In this document: positions 26,864-37,677 of the stretch, piece by piece | How the letters are laid out: each line of letters begins with the position of its first letter | Numbering within the stretch: position 1 is the first letter of the stretch | Notes under the pieces: model-generated | Told to the model about the DNA's origin: nothing | What the model saw: only the letters and a program-made list of their open reading frames with translations | The model's database searches: none | Program-made: the position numbers and the translations under genes | Assembly: GCA_963747405.1 (NCBI GenBank) | Contig: CAVVFG010000004.1 | Span: forward strand, 1 to 64,000 | Direction of reading: 5' to 3' | Length of the DNA stretch: 64,000 bases | Origin: Fodinibacter sp963747405 | Lineage (GTDB): Bacteria > Actinomycetota > Actinomycetes > Actinomycetales > Dermatophilaceae

Positions 26864-26926
26864 CTTGACTCCTGACATCGCAGCGGTCTACCGTCATGGC
26901 CAACAGCCTACTTTGCTCCTGACATA
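26864..26926 (+). promoter_or_regulatory. Promoter and direct repeat between CGNR and EamA genes
   Basis: On the plus strand TTGACT (26865-26870) and TACCGT (26889-26894), 18 bp apart, form a plausible sigma70-type promoter for the exporter. CTTGACTCCTGACATC (26864-26879) recurs as CTTTGCTCCTGACATA (26911-26926), a 47-bp direct repeat that brackets the promoter and could bind the CGNR protein. Confidence 0.4.
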
Positions 26927-26956
26927 CCGGTCGGGACCACGCGCCGGGAGGGACCC

Positions 26957-27940
26957 ATGGTCGAGGCGATGAAGCGCAACCTTGGCCTCGGCCTGGTCAC
27001 GATGCTGCTGTCGAGCGCGGCGTTCGGCACGTCCGGGCCGTTCGCGAAGTCGCTCATGCAGGCAGGCTGGTCGCCGGGCGCGGTCGTGCTGGCCCGCATC
27101 ACCGGCGCCGCGGTCCTGCTGATGCCGTACGCGCTGTGGAGCCTGCGCGGCCGGTGGCGCTCGATCCGTCGCGAGCTCCCTCGAGTCGCGCTCTACGGCA
27201 CGCTCGCGGTCGCTGCGGCCCAGCTCGGCTACTTCCAGGCGGTCTCGCGCATGGACGTCGGCATCGCGCTGCTCATCGAGTACCTCGGCATCGTGCTCGT
27301 CGTGCTGTGGGTGTGGGCCCTCACCCGCGAGCGGCCGCACCGGCTCACCGTGGTCGGCATCGTGCTCGCGCTCGGCGGGCTCACCCTGATCCTCGACGTC
27401 ACCGGGCAGAGCACCCCGCCGCTGTCCGGAGTGCTCTGGGGGCTGGTCGCCGCCGCGGGGCTGGCCGGCCACTACGTGCTCGCCGCCCGGCCGACCGCCA
27501 TCCCGTCGACCGCCTTCGCCGGGCTCGGGCTGGCCGTCGGCGCCGCCGTGCTCGCCGGGCTCGGGCTCGTCGGGGTGCTGCCCATGGACGTCGGCGACCC
27601 GACCGTCGAGGTGGCGGGTGCCGGCATCCCGGCCTGGCTCGCGCTGGCCGAGCTGGTCGTCGTCGCCGCCGCCTTCGCCTACGTGCTCGGCATCGTCGGC
27701 GCGCGCCTGCTCGGGTCGACCCTGGCGTCGTTCGTCGGCCTCACCGAGGTGCTCTTCGCGGTGCTCTTCGCCTGGCTGCTGCTCGCCGAGCTCCCCGGCG
27801 TGCTGCAGCTGGTCGGCGGGGCGGTGCTGCTCTCGGGCGTCGCCGCCGTGCGGCTCGGTGAGCGTGACCTGGCCCGCACGTCAGCAGCCCGGGATGCCGC
27901 GCCGGAGACCGATTTAGACGTTCGCTCACCCGTCGCCTAG
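26957..27940 (+). CDS. EamA-family transporter
   Basis: This 327-residue inner-membrane protein has ten predicted helices in two EamA repeats. The first starts at LGLVTMLLSSAAFGTSGPFAKSLM and the second at GVLWGLVAAAGLAGHYVLAAR. Relatives such as RhtA export amino acids or other metabolites; the substrate here is unknown. GGGAGGG precedes ATG 26957 (an ATG at 26969 is less likely). The C-terminal 20 residues are polar. Its stop codon overlaps the presumed -10 box of the next transcription unit. Confidence 0.88.
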   Translation: MVEAMKRNLGLGLVTMLLSSAAFGTSGPFAKSLMQAGWSPGAVVLARITGAAVLLMPYALWSLRGRWRSIRRELPRVALYGTLAVAAAQLGYFQAVSRMDVGIALLIEYLGIVLVVLWVWALTRERPHRLTVVGIVLALGGLTLILDVTGQSTPPLSGVLWGLVAAAGLAGHYVLAARPTAIPSTAFAGLGLAVGAAVLAGLGLVGVLPMDVGDPTVEVAGAGIPAWLALAELVVVAAAFAYVLGIVGARLLGSTLASFVGLTEVLFAVLFAWLLLAELPGVLQLVGGAVLLSGVAAVRLGERDLARTSAARDAAPETDLDVRSPVA

Positions 27941-28143
27941 ACTCGGGGGGTTGCCTCGGCGAGGGACGTCGCACCGGACAGAGCAGTCCGGTCAGGCCGC
28001 GCAAGCGGTCGACGCATCCGTGATCGACGCTGGCGGACGCAGATCCGGTGGATCCGCGGGCCGTACGCGCGCCACGTTCGGTGCCACGTCCCGCGTCGAG
28101 GACCTACTGCCTCCCATCCGACTTCGACTCCACAGGAGCCCCC
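27914..28143 (+). promoter_or_regulatory. Promoter and long leader of rplY
   Basis: TTAGAC (27914-27919), an 18-bp spacer and TAGACT (27938-27943) look like a promoter inside the end of the EamA gene. Transcription would start near 27950, leaving an untranslated leader of about 195 nt before rplY. The leader contains inverted segments such as CACCGGACAGAGCAGTCCGGT (near 27970-27990). Whether it regulates is unknown. Confidence 0.4.
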
Positions 28144-28815
28144 GTGTCCGACAACAAGCTCGTCGCCGAGACCCGCACCCAGTTCGGCAAGGGTGCCGCG
28201 CGCAAGATCCGCCGCGACCACAAGATCCCCGCCGTGATGTACGGCCACGGCAGCGAGCCGGTGCACATCACCCTGCCCGGCCACCAGTCGATGCTGGCGC
28301 TGAAGCAGAGCAACGCCCTGCTGACCATCGTCATCGACGGCAAGGAGCAGCTGGCGCTGGCCAAGGACGTGCAGCGCGACCCGATCAAGCCGGTCATCGA
28401 GCACGTCGACCTGGTCATCGTCAACCAGGGCGAGAAGGTCACCGTCGACGTCAACGTGCACGTCGAGGGCGAGGCCGCGCCCGAGACCGTGGTCACCACC
28501 GACCACACCAGCCTGCAGCTCGAGGTGCTGGCCACCGACATCCCCGAGAGCATCTCGGTCTCGGTCGAGGGCCTGCGAGCCGGCACGCAGATCCTGGCCG
28601 GCCAGGTCGAGCTGCCCGAGGGCGCCACCCTGGTCACCGACGCCGAGGCGCTCGTCGTCAACGTCACCGCGCAGGTCTCCGCCGACGCCCTGGAGTCCGA
28701 GCTGTCCGAGGCCGAGGCCGAGGCGGGCATCGAGCGCGAGGAGTCCGGCGACGAGGCCGGCCAGCCCGCTACCACCGACGCCGCCGAGGGCGAGAGGGCC
28801 TCCGACGACGCCTGA
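28144..28815 (+). CDS. rplY: 50S ribosomal protein L25 (Ctc form)
   Basis: This 223-residue, two-domain L25 binds 5S rRNA in the large subunit. The N-terminal domain (about 1-95) has the family motif GKGAARKIRRDHKIPAVMYGHG. The C-terminal TL5/Ctc domain (about 100-185) has EVLATDIPESISVSVEGL. An acidic Ala/Glu-rich tail of about 35 residues ends the protein. CACAGGAG lies just before GTG 28144. Its neighbour pth is conserved beside it in many bacteria. Confidence 0.94.
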   Translation: MSDNKLVAETRTQFGKGAARKIRRDHKIPAVMYGHGSEPVHITLPGHQSMLALKQSNALLTIVIDGKEQLALAKDVQRDPIKPVIEHVDLVIVNQGEKVTVDVNVHVEGEAAPETVVTTDHTSLQLEVLATDIPESISVSVEGLRAGTQILAGQVELPEGATLVTDAEALVVNVTAQVSADALESELSEAEAEAGIEREESGDEAGQPATTDAAEGERASDDA

Positions 28816-28847
28816 TCCGGGCGCGGCCGCTCGGCCCGCCGCACCAC

Positions 28848-28887
28848 CGCCTCGGGGCCCGGTCCGCACGGACCGGGCCCCGAGGCG
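28848..28887. terminator. Strong hairpin after rplY
   Basis: A perfect 18-bp GC-rich stem (CGCCTCGGGGCCCGGTCC, complement at 28870-28887) with a 4-nt GCAC loop lies 32 bp after the rplY stop, followed by TCTCT. It is a likely terminator separating rplY from pth, which has its own -10-like box (CATACT, 28903-28908) 6 nt before its start. Confidence 0.75.
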
Positions 28888-28914
28888 TCTCTGGCACCAC
28901 GGCATACTGGACCG

Positions 28915-29517
28915 GTGACTGACTCCGCCCCCTGGCTCGTCGTCGGGCTGGGCAACCCCGGCCCGACCTACGCGGGCAACCGCCACAACGTCGGCGCCAT
29001 GGTGGTCGACGGGCTCGCCCGCCGGTGTGGTGCGAAGCTCAGGTCGCACAAGGCCCGGGCCGTCGCAGCCCAGGTGCGGCTGGGCACCGGCCCCAGCGGC
29101 ATCCCCGGCCCGGCGGCGGTCATCGCGGTGCCCAACTCCTACATGAACGAGTCCGGCGGCCCCGTCTCGGCGCTGCTGCGCTTCTTCTCGGTGCCGGTGG
29201 AGCGGCTCGTCGTGGTGCACGACGAGCTCGACGTCGACGCCGGCTCCGTGCGGCTCAAGCGCGGCGGTGGCGAGGGCGGCCACAACGGGCTGCGCTCGAT
29301 CAGCGCCTCGCTGGGCAGCAAGGACTACCACCGGGTACGGGTCGGCATCGGGCGCCCGCCGGGGCGCATGGACGCCGCCGACTACGTGCTGCGGGACTTC
29401 TCGCCCACCGAGCGCAAGGAGCTGCCCTTCCTGCTCGACGACGCCGCGGATGCCGTGGAGTCCCTCGTCGCTCTCGGCCTCCTCGACGCGCAGCAGCAGG
29501 TGCACGCCCCCCGCTGA
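28915..29517 (+). CDS. pth: Peptidyl-tRNA hydrolase
   Basis: This 200-residue enzyme recycles peptidyl-tRNA released from stalled ribosomes. It has VVGLGNPGPTYAGNRHNVG with the catalytic His at about 24, VPNSYMNESGGPV, HDELDVDAG and GGGEGGHNGLRS, the full set of family motifs. The GTG at 28915 has no Shine-Dalgarno sequence but sits 6 nt after CATACT, which suggests a leaderless mRNA. It is upstream of mfd. Confidence 0.95.
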   Translation: MTDSAPWLVVGLGNPGPTYAGNRHNVGAMVVDGLARRCGAKLRSHKARAVAAQVRLGTGPSGIPGPAAVIAVPNSYMNESGGPVSALLRFFSVPVERLVVVHDELDVDAGSVRLKRGGGEGGHNGLRSISASLGSKDYHRVRVGIGRPPGRMDAADYVLRDFSPTERKELPFLLDDAADAVESLVALGLLDAQQQVHAPR

Positions 29518-29606
29518 CCCGAACCCCGCGGGCGCGCGCTGCCCGTCGAGCCCCTCGGGCCCGGTCGAGCCCGTCGGGCGATGACGGTGCTGTCGGCCCG
29601 CGCCAC

Positions 29607-29612
29607 TAGACT
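29607..29612 (+). promoter_or_regulatory. -10 box of leaderless mfd
   Basis: TAGACT ends 7 nt before the mfd ATG. No ribosome site lies between, so transcription should start at or next to the start codon. A weak -35-like ATGACGG lies near 29581. Confidence 0.5.
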
Positions 29613-29619
29613 TCGATAA

Positions 29620-33195
<3,576 letters not shown>

Positions 33196-33221
33196 CGGGA
33201 CCGACCTCGAAAGGACTGCTC

Positions 33222-33761
33222 GTGACTCTCTCGGTTCGCCGCTGCGTGGCGGCGCTCGCCGTCGGTGCCGCGCTCGTGCTGGCCGGCTGTGGCGGCCCGG
33301 CCGGGCCCGACCGGGCCGCCGTCGTCGACGGCCGGGTCATCAGCGAGACGGCGGTGCAGTCGGCGATGTCCGAGGTCAACTCGATGAAGCCCGCACTGCT
33401 GCAGGACCAGCTCACGCCCACCGGCACGCTCACCGCGCTGGTCCAGGCGCCCGTGGTGCTCAACTACCTCAGCGGCCTCGGGGTGAACGTCTCTGAGTCG
33501 GTGGCGATGGCCGACGCCGAGAAGCGCGGTGTCCCCAACCCATCCGACTCCACGCTGGAGATCCTCAAGTTCGCCGCGGCCATCGGCATGGCCCAGACCG
33601 AGGGCAAGCTCACCGACACCGACGCCCAGGCCCTCACCCAGCAGCTGCAGGGACTCTCGATCGACGTCAACCCGCGCTACGGCACGTTCAACCCGCAGTC
33701 CGCGACGGTCGAGCTCACCACGCCGGCCTGGCTCAAGCCGCTCCCCACCACCGCGCAGTGA
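33222..33761 (+). CDS. SurA N-terminal-like lipoprotein
   Basis: This 179-residue exported protein has a signal peptide ending in LAGC (Cys23) and a SurA/trigger-type chaperone segment (AAVVDGRVISETAVQSAMSEVNSM and so on). It lacks the peptidyl-prolyl isomerase domain found in full SurA or PrsA. Actinobacteria commonly carry such a short form between mfd and mazG. It probably helps fold exported proteins; this is inferred. The GTG at 33222 follows GAAAGGA. It overlaps mazG by 4 nt (GTGA). Confidence 0.82.
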   Translation: MTLSVRRCVAALAVGAALVLAGCGGPAGPDRAAVVDGRVISETAVQSAMSEVNSMKPALLQDQLTPTGTLTALVQAPVVLNYLSGLGVNVSESVAMADAEKRGVPNPSDSTLEILKFAAAIGMAQTEGKLTDTDAQALTQQLQGLSIDVNPRYGTFNPQSATVELTTPAWLKPLPTTAQ

Positions 33762-34714
33762 CCTCCGGCCGGCTCGCGCTGGTCGTCACGTCGCCTCGCG
33801 TCGCGCCCGGCCTGCTCTCCCACGGTGCCTGGATGGCAGTCGCCGACGCCACCGTGCGCCTGGCCCGCAGCCTCGACGAGCCGGTCGCGGAGGCGGTCGA
33901 CGAGTCGGGCCTGTCCGTCGAGGAGGTCGGGGACGCCGCACCGCCGGTGCTGGCCCGGCGCCTGGTCGACCTCGCCGCGACGGAGTCGGTCGTGTGGCTG
34001 GGCTCGTCCGACGGTGACCCGGGGCTGTCCGACGCGCTGGCCTCGGAGGTGTCCAGGCTGGAGGTGCCTCCGGACGTCGAGGTGGTCGTCGGCTCGTGGG
34101 ACGTGCAGGGCGGCCGGCTGCTCGACGTCGTCGCCACGATGGACCGGCTGCGGTCGCCCGGCGGCTGCCCGTGGGACGCCGAGCAGACCCACGAGAGCCT
34201 CGCGCCGTACCTCGTCGAGGAGGCGCACGAGGTGCTGCACGCCATCGCGGGCGGCGACCGCCGGCACCTCGCTGAGGAGCTCGGCGACGTGCTGCTGCAG
34301 GTCGTCTTCCACGCCCGGGTGGCCGAGGAGGCGGCCGAGGAGGCCTTCGACATCGACACCGTCGCCGGCCTGCTCGTCGACAAGCTGGTGCGCCGCCACC
34401 CGCACGTCTTCGCCGACGGCGAGGCGTCGACCCCCGACGAGGTGGAGCAGGCGTGGGAGCGGATCAAGGCCGCGGAGAAGGCGGGTGAGGCCGGCGGCGG
34501 GGGAGGGTATGCCGCCGACCTGCTGCACGGCATCCCCACGTCGCTGCCCGGCGACCTCGCCGCCGAGAAGGTGCTCGCCCGGGTGCGCCGACGCGGCCTC
34601 ACCCCCGCTCCGGATGCCGTCGCGCGCCTGGCGCAGGCTCGCGCCGCCCTCGCCGCGGCCGAGGCCGAGGTGCGCGCCGCCCTGGCCGACGTGGCCACCT
34701 CGGCCCACCCCTGA
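33758..34714 (+). CDS. mazG: MazG nucleoside triphosphate pyrophosphohydrolase
   Basis: This 318-residue house-cleaning enzyme hydrolyses NTPs and dNTPs to monophosphates. The MazG domain (about 125-235) has DRLRSPGGCPWDAEQTHESL, YLVEEAHEVLHAI and EELGDVLLQVVFHARVAEE, with the acidic metal ligands of the EExxE-type motif. An N-terminal region of about 120 residues that looks like a degenerate SAM-methylase/YabN-like part precedes it. The start overlaps the lipoprotein stop. A large palindrome follows at 34718. Confidence 0.92.
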   Translation: MTSGRLALVVTSPRVAPGLLSHGAWMAVADATVRLARSLDEPVAEAVDESGLSVEEVGDAAPPVLARRLVDLAATESVVWLGSSDGDPGLSDALASEVSRLEVPPDVEVVVGSWDVQGGRLLDVVATMDRLRSPGGCPWDAEQTHESLAPYLVEEAHEVLHAIAGGDRRHLAEELGDVLLQVVFHARVAEEAAEEAFDIDTVAGLLVDKLVRRHPHVFADGEASTPDEVEQAWERIKAAEKAGEAGGGGGYAADLLHGIPTSLPGDLAAEKVLARVRRRGLTPAPDAVARLAQARAALAAAEAEVRAALADVATSAHP

Positions 34715-34717
34715 CCG

Positions 34718-34801
34718 CTTCCCCACTTTCCCTGCGAGCAGCCGGGCAACACGCCGCCGGAGCGGCGGGTGCCGCGGCTGCTCGCAGGGAAAGTGGGGAA
34801 G
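34718..34801. repeat. 27-bp perfect inverted repeat after mazG
   Basis: Arms at 34718-34744 and 34775-34801 (starting CTTCCCCACTTTCCCTGCG) are perfectly complementary over 27 bp around a 30-nt loop. The loop itself contains CCGCCG/CGGCGG. It can serve as the mazG terminator. A diverged copy lies just after psuG (36963-37041), so the psu operon is flanked by two copies of one element. Confidence 0.8.
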
Positions 34802-34817
34802 GGCTTGGCTCGACTGG

Positions 34818-34854
34818 TTGCTTTGTAGTTGCAAGTGTGCTTAACATTTGCAAC
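34818..34854 (+). promoter_or_regulatory. Leaderless promoter with overlapping operator for psuK
   Basis: TTGCTT (34818-34823), 18 bp and TAACAT (34842-34847) form a promoter whose start point falls on the GTG at 34855. The palindrome GTTGCAAGTGT (34828-34838) / ACATTTGCAAC (34844-34854) matches in 10 of 11 positions and covers the -10 box up to the start codon. PsuK has an N-terminal winged helix, so self-repression at this site is the natural reading. Confidence 0.65.
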
Positions 34855-36027
34855 GTGGCCCTGACCGCTCGCGAGCGCGAGATCGTCGACCTGCTGCGTA
34901 CCGAGCCGCTGCTCGACGCCGCGGCGATCGCCGAGCGGATCGGCTCGACCCGCGCGGCGGTGTCGGTGCACCTGTCGCACCTCACCCGCAAGGGCGTCGT
35001 GCTCGGGCGCGGGTACCTGCTGCGCGCCGAGGCCGACTCGGTGCTCGTCGTGGGCGGTGCCGTGCTCGACACCAAGGTGCGCACCGCGCACGCCCCCGTG
35101 CTCGGCACCAGCAACCCCGGCACCGCGTCGGCGACCGTCGGGGGAGTGGGCCGCAACATCGCCGAGAACCTGGCGAGGCTCGGCCGCCCCACCGTGCTGG
35201 TCGCCGCGGTTGGCGACGACCCGGCCGGCGACACCGTGCTGCAGCGCACCTCCGCGGCCGGCGTCGAGTGCCGCCACGTCGTGGTCTCGGTGCATCCGAC
35301 CGGCACCTACGCCGCGGTGCTCGACGAGGCCGGCGACCTGCACATCGCGGTCGCCGACATGCGCGCCACCGACGAGCTCACCGTCGCCGACCTGGCCATG
35401 GTGCCCACCCTGCTGGGCGGCGCAGACGCGCTCGTGGTCGACGCCAACCTCGACGCGACCGTCATTCGCTGGCTGCTCTCGGCCGCGCAGGAAGCCGGCG
35501 TGCGATCGGTGTTCGAGCCGGTGAGCGTGGCCAAGGCCACCGCGGCCGCGCCCGTGTTCGACGGCTCGGTGCGGGTGCACACGGTCACCCCCAACGTCGA
35601 CGAGCTCGCTGCCCTGGTGGGCCGGCCGGTCGTCGACACGGTGGACGCCGTGCGCACCGCGGCCGGCCTCCTGCACGCCCGCGGCGTCGAGCACGTGTGG
35701 GTGCGGCGCGGCACGCACGGCAGCCTGCTCTCGGTCGCCGCCGGCCCGGCGGGTGCCGGATCGACGGACGGCGGGCCGCGCGCCGTGCTCGTCGGCGCCC
35801 CCGCGGTGCAGGTCGCCGACGTCACGGGCGCCGGCGACTCGATGACCGCCGGCTACGTGCACGCGCTGCTCGGCGGGGCCGACGTGGTGCAGGCCGCCCG
35901 CTACGGGCAGGCGCTCGCCGCCCTGACCTGCGCCTCGCCCGACACCGTGCGCGCCGACCTCACCGCCGCGCTCGTCGCGGCGCACCTCACCCCCACCCAG
36001 CCACCCACCGAGGAGCTCTCCCGATGA
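34855..36027 (+). CDS. psuK: Pseudouridine kinase with N-terminal winged helix
   Basis: This 390-residue protein fuses a MarR/LysR-like winged helix (about 1-60: TAREREIVDLLRTEPLLDAAAIAERIGSTRAAVSVHL) to a PfkB sugar kinase. The kinase has VVGGAVLDTKV, the substrate loop GGVGRNIAENLARLG (about 100) and VADVTGAGDSMTAGYVHAL with the catalytic Asp (about 325). With PsuG next door it should phosphorylate pseudouridine to pseudouridine 5'-phosphate. The GTG at 34855 is chosen over an upstream ATG at 34837 because the promoter -10 box and operator end there. It overlaps psuG by 4 nt. Confidence 0.88.
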   Translation: MALTAREREIVDLLRTEPLLDAAAIAERIGSTRAAVSVHLSHLTRKGVVLGRGYLLRAEADSVLVVGGAVLDTKVRTAHAPVLGTSNPGTASATVGGVGRNIAENLARLGRPTVLVAAVGDDPAGDTVLQRTSAAGVECRHVVVSVHPTGTYAAVLDEAGDLHIAVADMRATDELTVADLAMVPTLLGGADALVVDANLDATVIRWLLSAAQEAGVRSVFEPVSVAKATAAAPVFDGSVRVHTVTPNVDELAALVGRPVVDTVDAVRTAAGLLHARGVEHVWVRRGTHGSLLSVAAGPAGAGSTDGGPRAVLVGAPAVQVADVTGAGDSMTAGYVHALLGGADVVQAARYGQALAALTCASPDTVRADLTAALVAAHLTPTQPPTEELSR

Positions 36028-36962
36028 CGTCCACCCGCACCACCGCGCCGCACCCGATGCTCACGGTGGCTCCCGAGGTCGCCGAGGCACTGGCCGCCGG
36101 CAGGCCGGTCGTGGCGCTCGAGTCCACGATCATCAGCCACGGGATGCCGTACCCGCAGAACGTCGCGATGGCGCGCGAGGTCGAGCAGATCGTGCGCGAC
36201 GGGGGCGCGGTGCCCGCCACGATCGCCGTGCTGCACGGCCGCCCGACGATCGGGCTGTCCGACGACGAGCTCGAGCTGTTCGGCTCCGACGGCGGCATCC
36301 GCAAGGTCAGCGTGCGCGACCTGCCGCACGTCGTCGCGACCGGCGCGCACGGGGCCACGACGGTGGCGAGCACCATGCGCCTGGCCGGGCTGGCCGGCAT
36401 CGCGGTGTTCGTCACCGGTGGCCTCGGTGGTGTGCACCGGGGCGCCGAGCACTCGATGGACGTCTCGGCCGACCTCACCGAGCTCTCGCGCAGCGAGGTC
36501 GCCGTCGTCTCGGCCGGGGTGAAGTCGATCCTCGACATCGGGCGCACCCTCGAGGTGCTCGAGACGTTCGGTGTGCCGGTGGTCGGCTACGGCACCGACG
36601 AGTTTCCGTCGTTCTTCTCGCGCTCGAGCGGGGTCGCGGTGCCGATGCGGGTCGACACCCCCGCCGAGGCGGCGGCGCTGATGGCGGCGACCTGGGGGCT
36701 GGGCCTGGGCAGCGGGGTGTCGTTCGCCAACCCGGTGCCGGCGCAGCACGAGATGCCGCACGACGAGATCGACGCCATCATCGAGCAGGCGCTCGCCGAC
36801 TCCGATGCGCACGGCATCACCGGCAAGGACATCACGCCCTACCTGCTGGGCCGGCTCGTCGAGCTGTCGGGCGGCCGGTCGCTCGAGACCAACCTCGCCC
36901 TGGTGCGCAACAACGCCGTGGTGGGCACGGCCATCGCGGTCGCCTATGCCATCCGCGCCTGA
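36024..36962 (+). CDS. psuG: Pseudouridine-5'-phosphate glycosidase
   Basis: This 312-residue enzyme splits pseudouridine 5'-phosphate into uracil and ribose 5-phosphate. Family motifs are clear: VALESTIISHGMPYPQNV with the catalytic Glu (about 27), VPATIAVLHGRP, ATGAHGATTVASTM with the active Lys/metal region beyond, VTGGLGGVHRGAE and GITGKDITPYLLGRL. The start lies within the psuK stop (ATGA). The pair forms a salvage operon for modified RNA nucleosides; no nucleoside transporter is seen nearby. Confidence 0.95.
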   Translation: MTSTRTTAPHPMLTVAPEVAEALAAGRPVVALESTIISHGMPYPQNVAMAREVEQIVRDGGAVPATIAVLHGRPTIGLSDDELELFGSDGGIRKVSVRDLPHVVATGAHGATTVASTMRLAGLAGIAVFVTGGLGGVHRGAEHSMDVSADLTELSRSEVAVVSAGVKSILDIGRTLEVLETFGVPVVGYGTDEFPSFFSRSSGVAVPMRVDTPAEAAALMAATWGLGLGSGVSFANPVPAQHEMPHDEIDAIIEQALADSDAHGITGKDITPYLLGRLVELSGGRSLETNLALVRNNAVVGTAIAVAYAIRA

Positions 36963-37041
36963 CCCCACCTTCCCTACCAGCGGCCGCACGGCACGCCGCC
37001 CCTGCGCCGAGCCACGCGGCTGCTGACCTGCACAGTCGGGG
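36963..37041. repeat. Degenerate copy of the mazG-psuK palindrome
   Basis: CCCCACCTTCCCTACCAGCG, then ACGCCGCC and GCGGCTGCT, and finally a GGGG box align in order with the copy at 34718-34801, with the palindrome lost by mutation in the right arm. It starts at the psuG stop codon. Confidence 0.6.
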
Positions 37042-37553
37042 AGCGGCGGGGCCCTCTGGCCCGCGCCGGCGCTGGCGGCACTCGAGCTGGCCCGCACGGT
37101 CGTCGCCGCGTGCGAGGAGGCCGGCGCCCGGCTCGTCCTCGCCGGGGTGCACGTCACGGCAGCCAACCCCCTGCTCGGCTGGTTCGTGCGCCGCTCGTAC
37201 GGGCTGCTGGTGCCCCGCTACCGCGGCAAGCTCGCCATCGGGCGGCTGGTCGAGTCGTCGGCCACCGTGCTGCTCGAGCGGTCGTTCCCCGCGGGCTCGT
37301 ACCCGGTCGTCGGGCCGCACACACCCGGCACCTGGAGGGGCACCGGCGCGACGACTGGCTGGCGACCTTCCGGGTGCTGCGCAGGCTCGCCGTCCACGCG
37401 TCACCCAAGGACCTCGCGGCCACGCAGCGCCTCCTGGGGCGTGCGCCCACCGACCACGTCGACTTCGTGCGTCGCGTCCTCGCCGAGCACGCCCCGGAAG
37501 CCGCAACCGTCGCCGGGCCGGGTGCCGAGGTGGCCGCCGGGGCGACCACCTGA
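37042..37553 (+). pseudogene. Decayed NAD(P)-binding (NmrA/SDR-like) gene
   Basis: One frame reads LARTVVAACEEAGARLVLAGVHVTAANPLLGWFVRRSYG through VESSATVLLERSFPAGSYP. Near 37330 the sense continues in another frame (HLEGHRRDDWLATFRVLRRLAVHASPKDLAATQRLLGRAP through VRRVLAEHAPE, stop at 37553). The pieces resemble the middle and end of an NmrA-like atypical SDR, but the Rossmann GxxGxxG start is missing and the middle seems shortened. No ribosome site or start is visible. The family assignment is tentative. Confidence 0.5.
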
Positions 37554-37559
37554 GCCCCG
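37520..37559. repeat. Diverged copy of the 14/12/14 hairpin
   Basis: GGGTGCCGAGGTGG (37520-37533), a 12-nt loop and CCACCTGAGCCCCG align with the ptsI hairpin in both arms and loop, though only 11 of 14 stem positions still pair. It overlaps the end of the decayed gene. Confidence 0.5.
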
Positions 37560-37677
37560 ACTCCCTCCGGTGCGCCCGCCTCCCGCGGCCGCGGGTCGGT
37601 CGGCGGGATGCCGGGTGGCGAGGGCTAGGCTCGGACCCGAACCTTCTCCCACCCCCAGTAGCACCAAGGAGTCCGGC

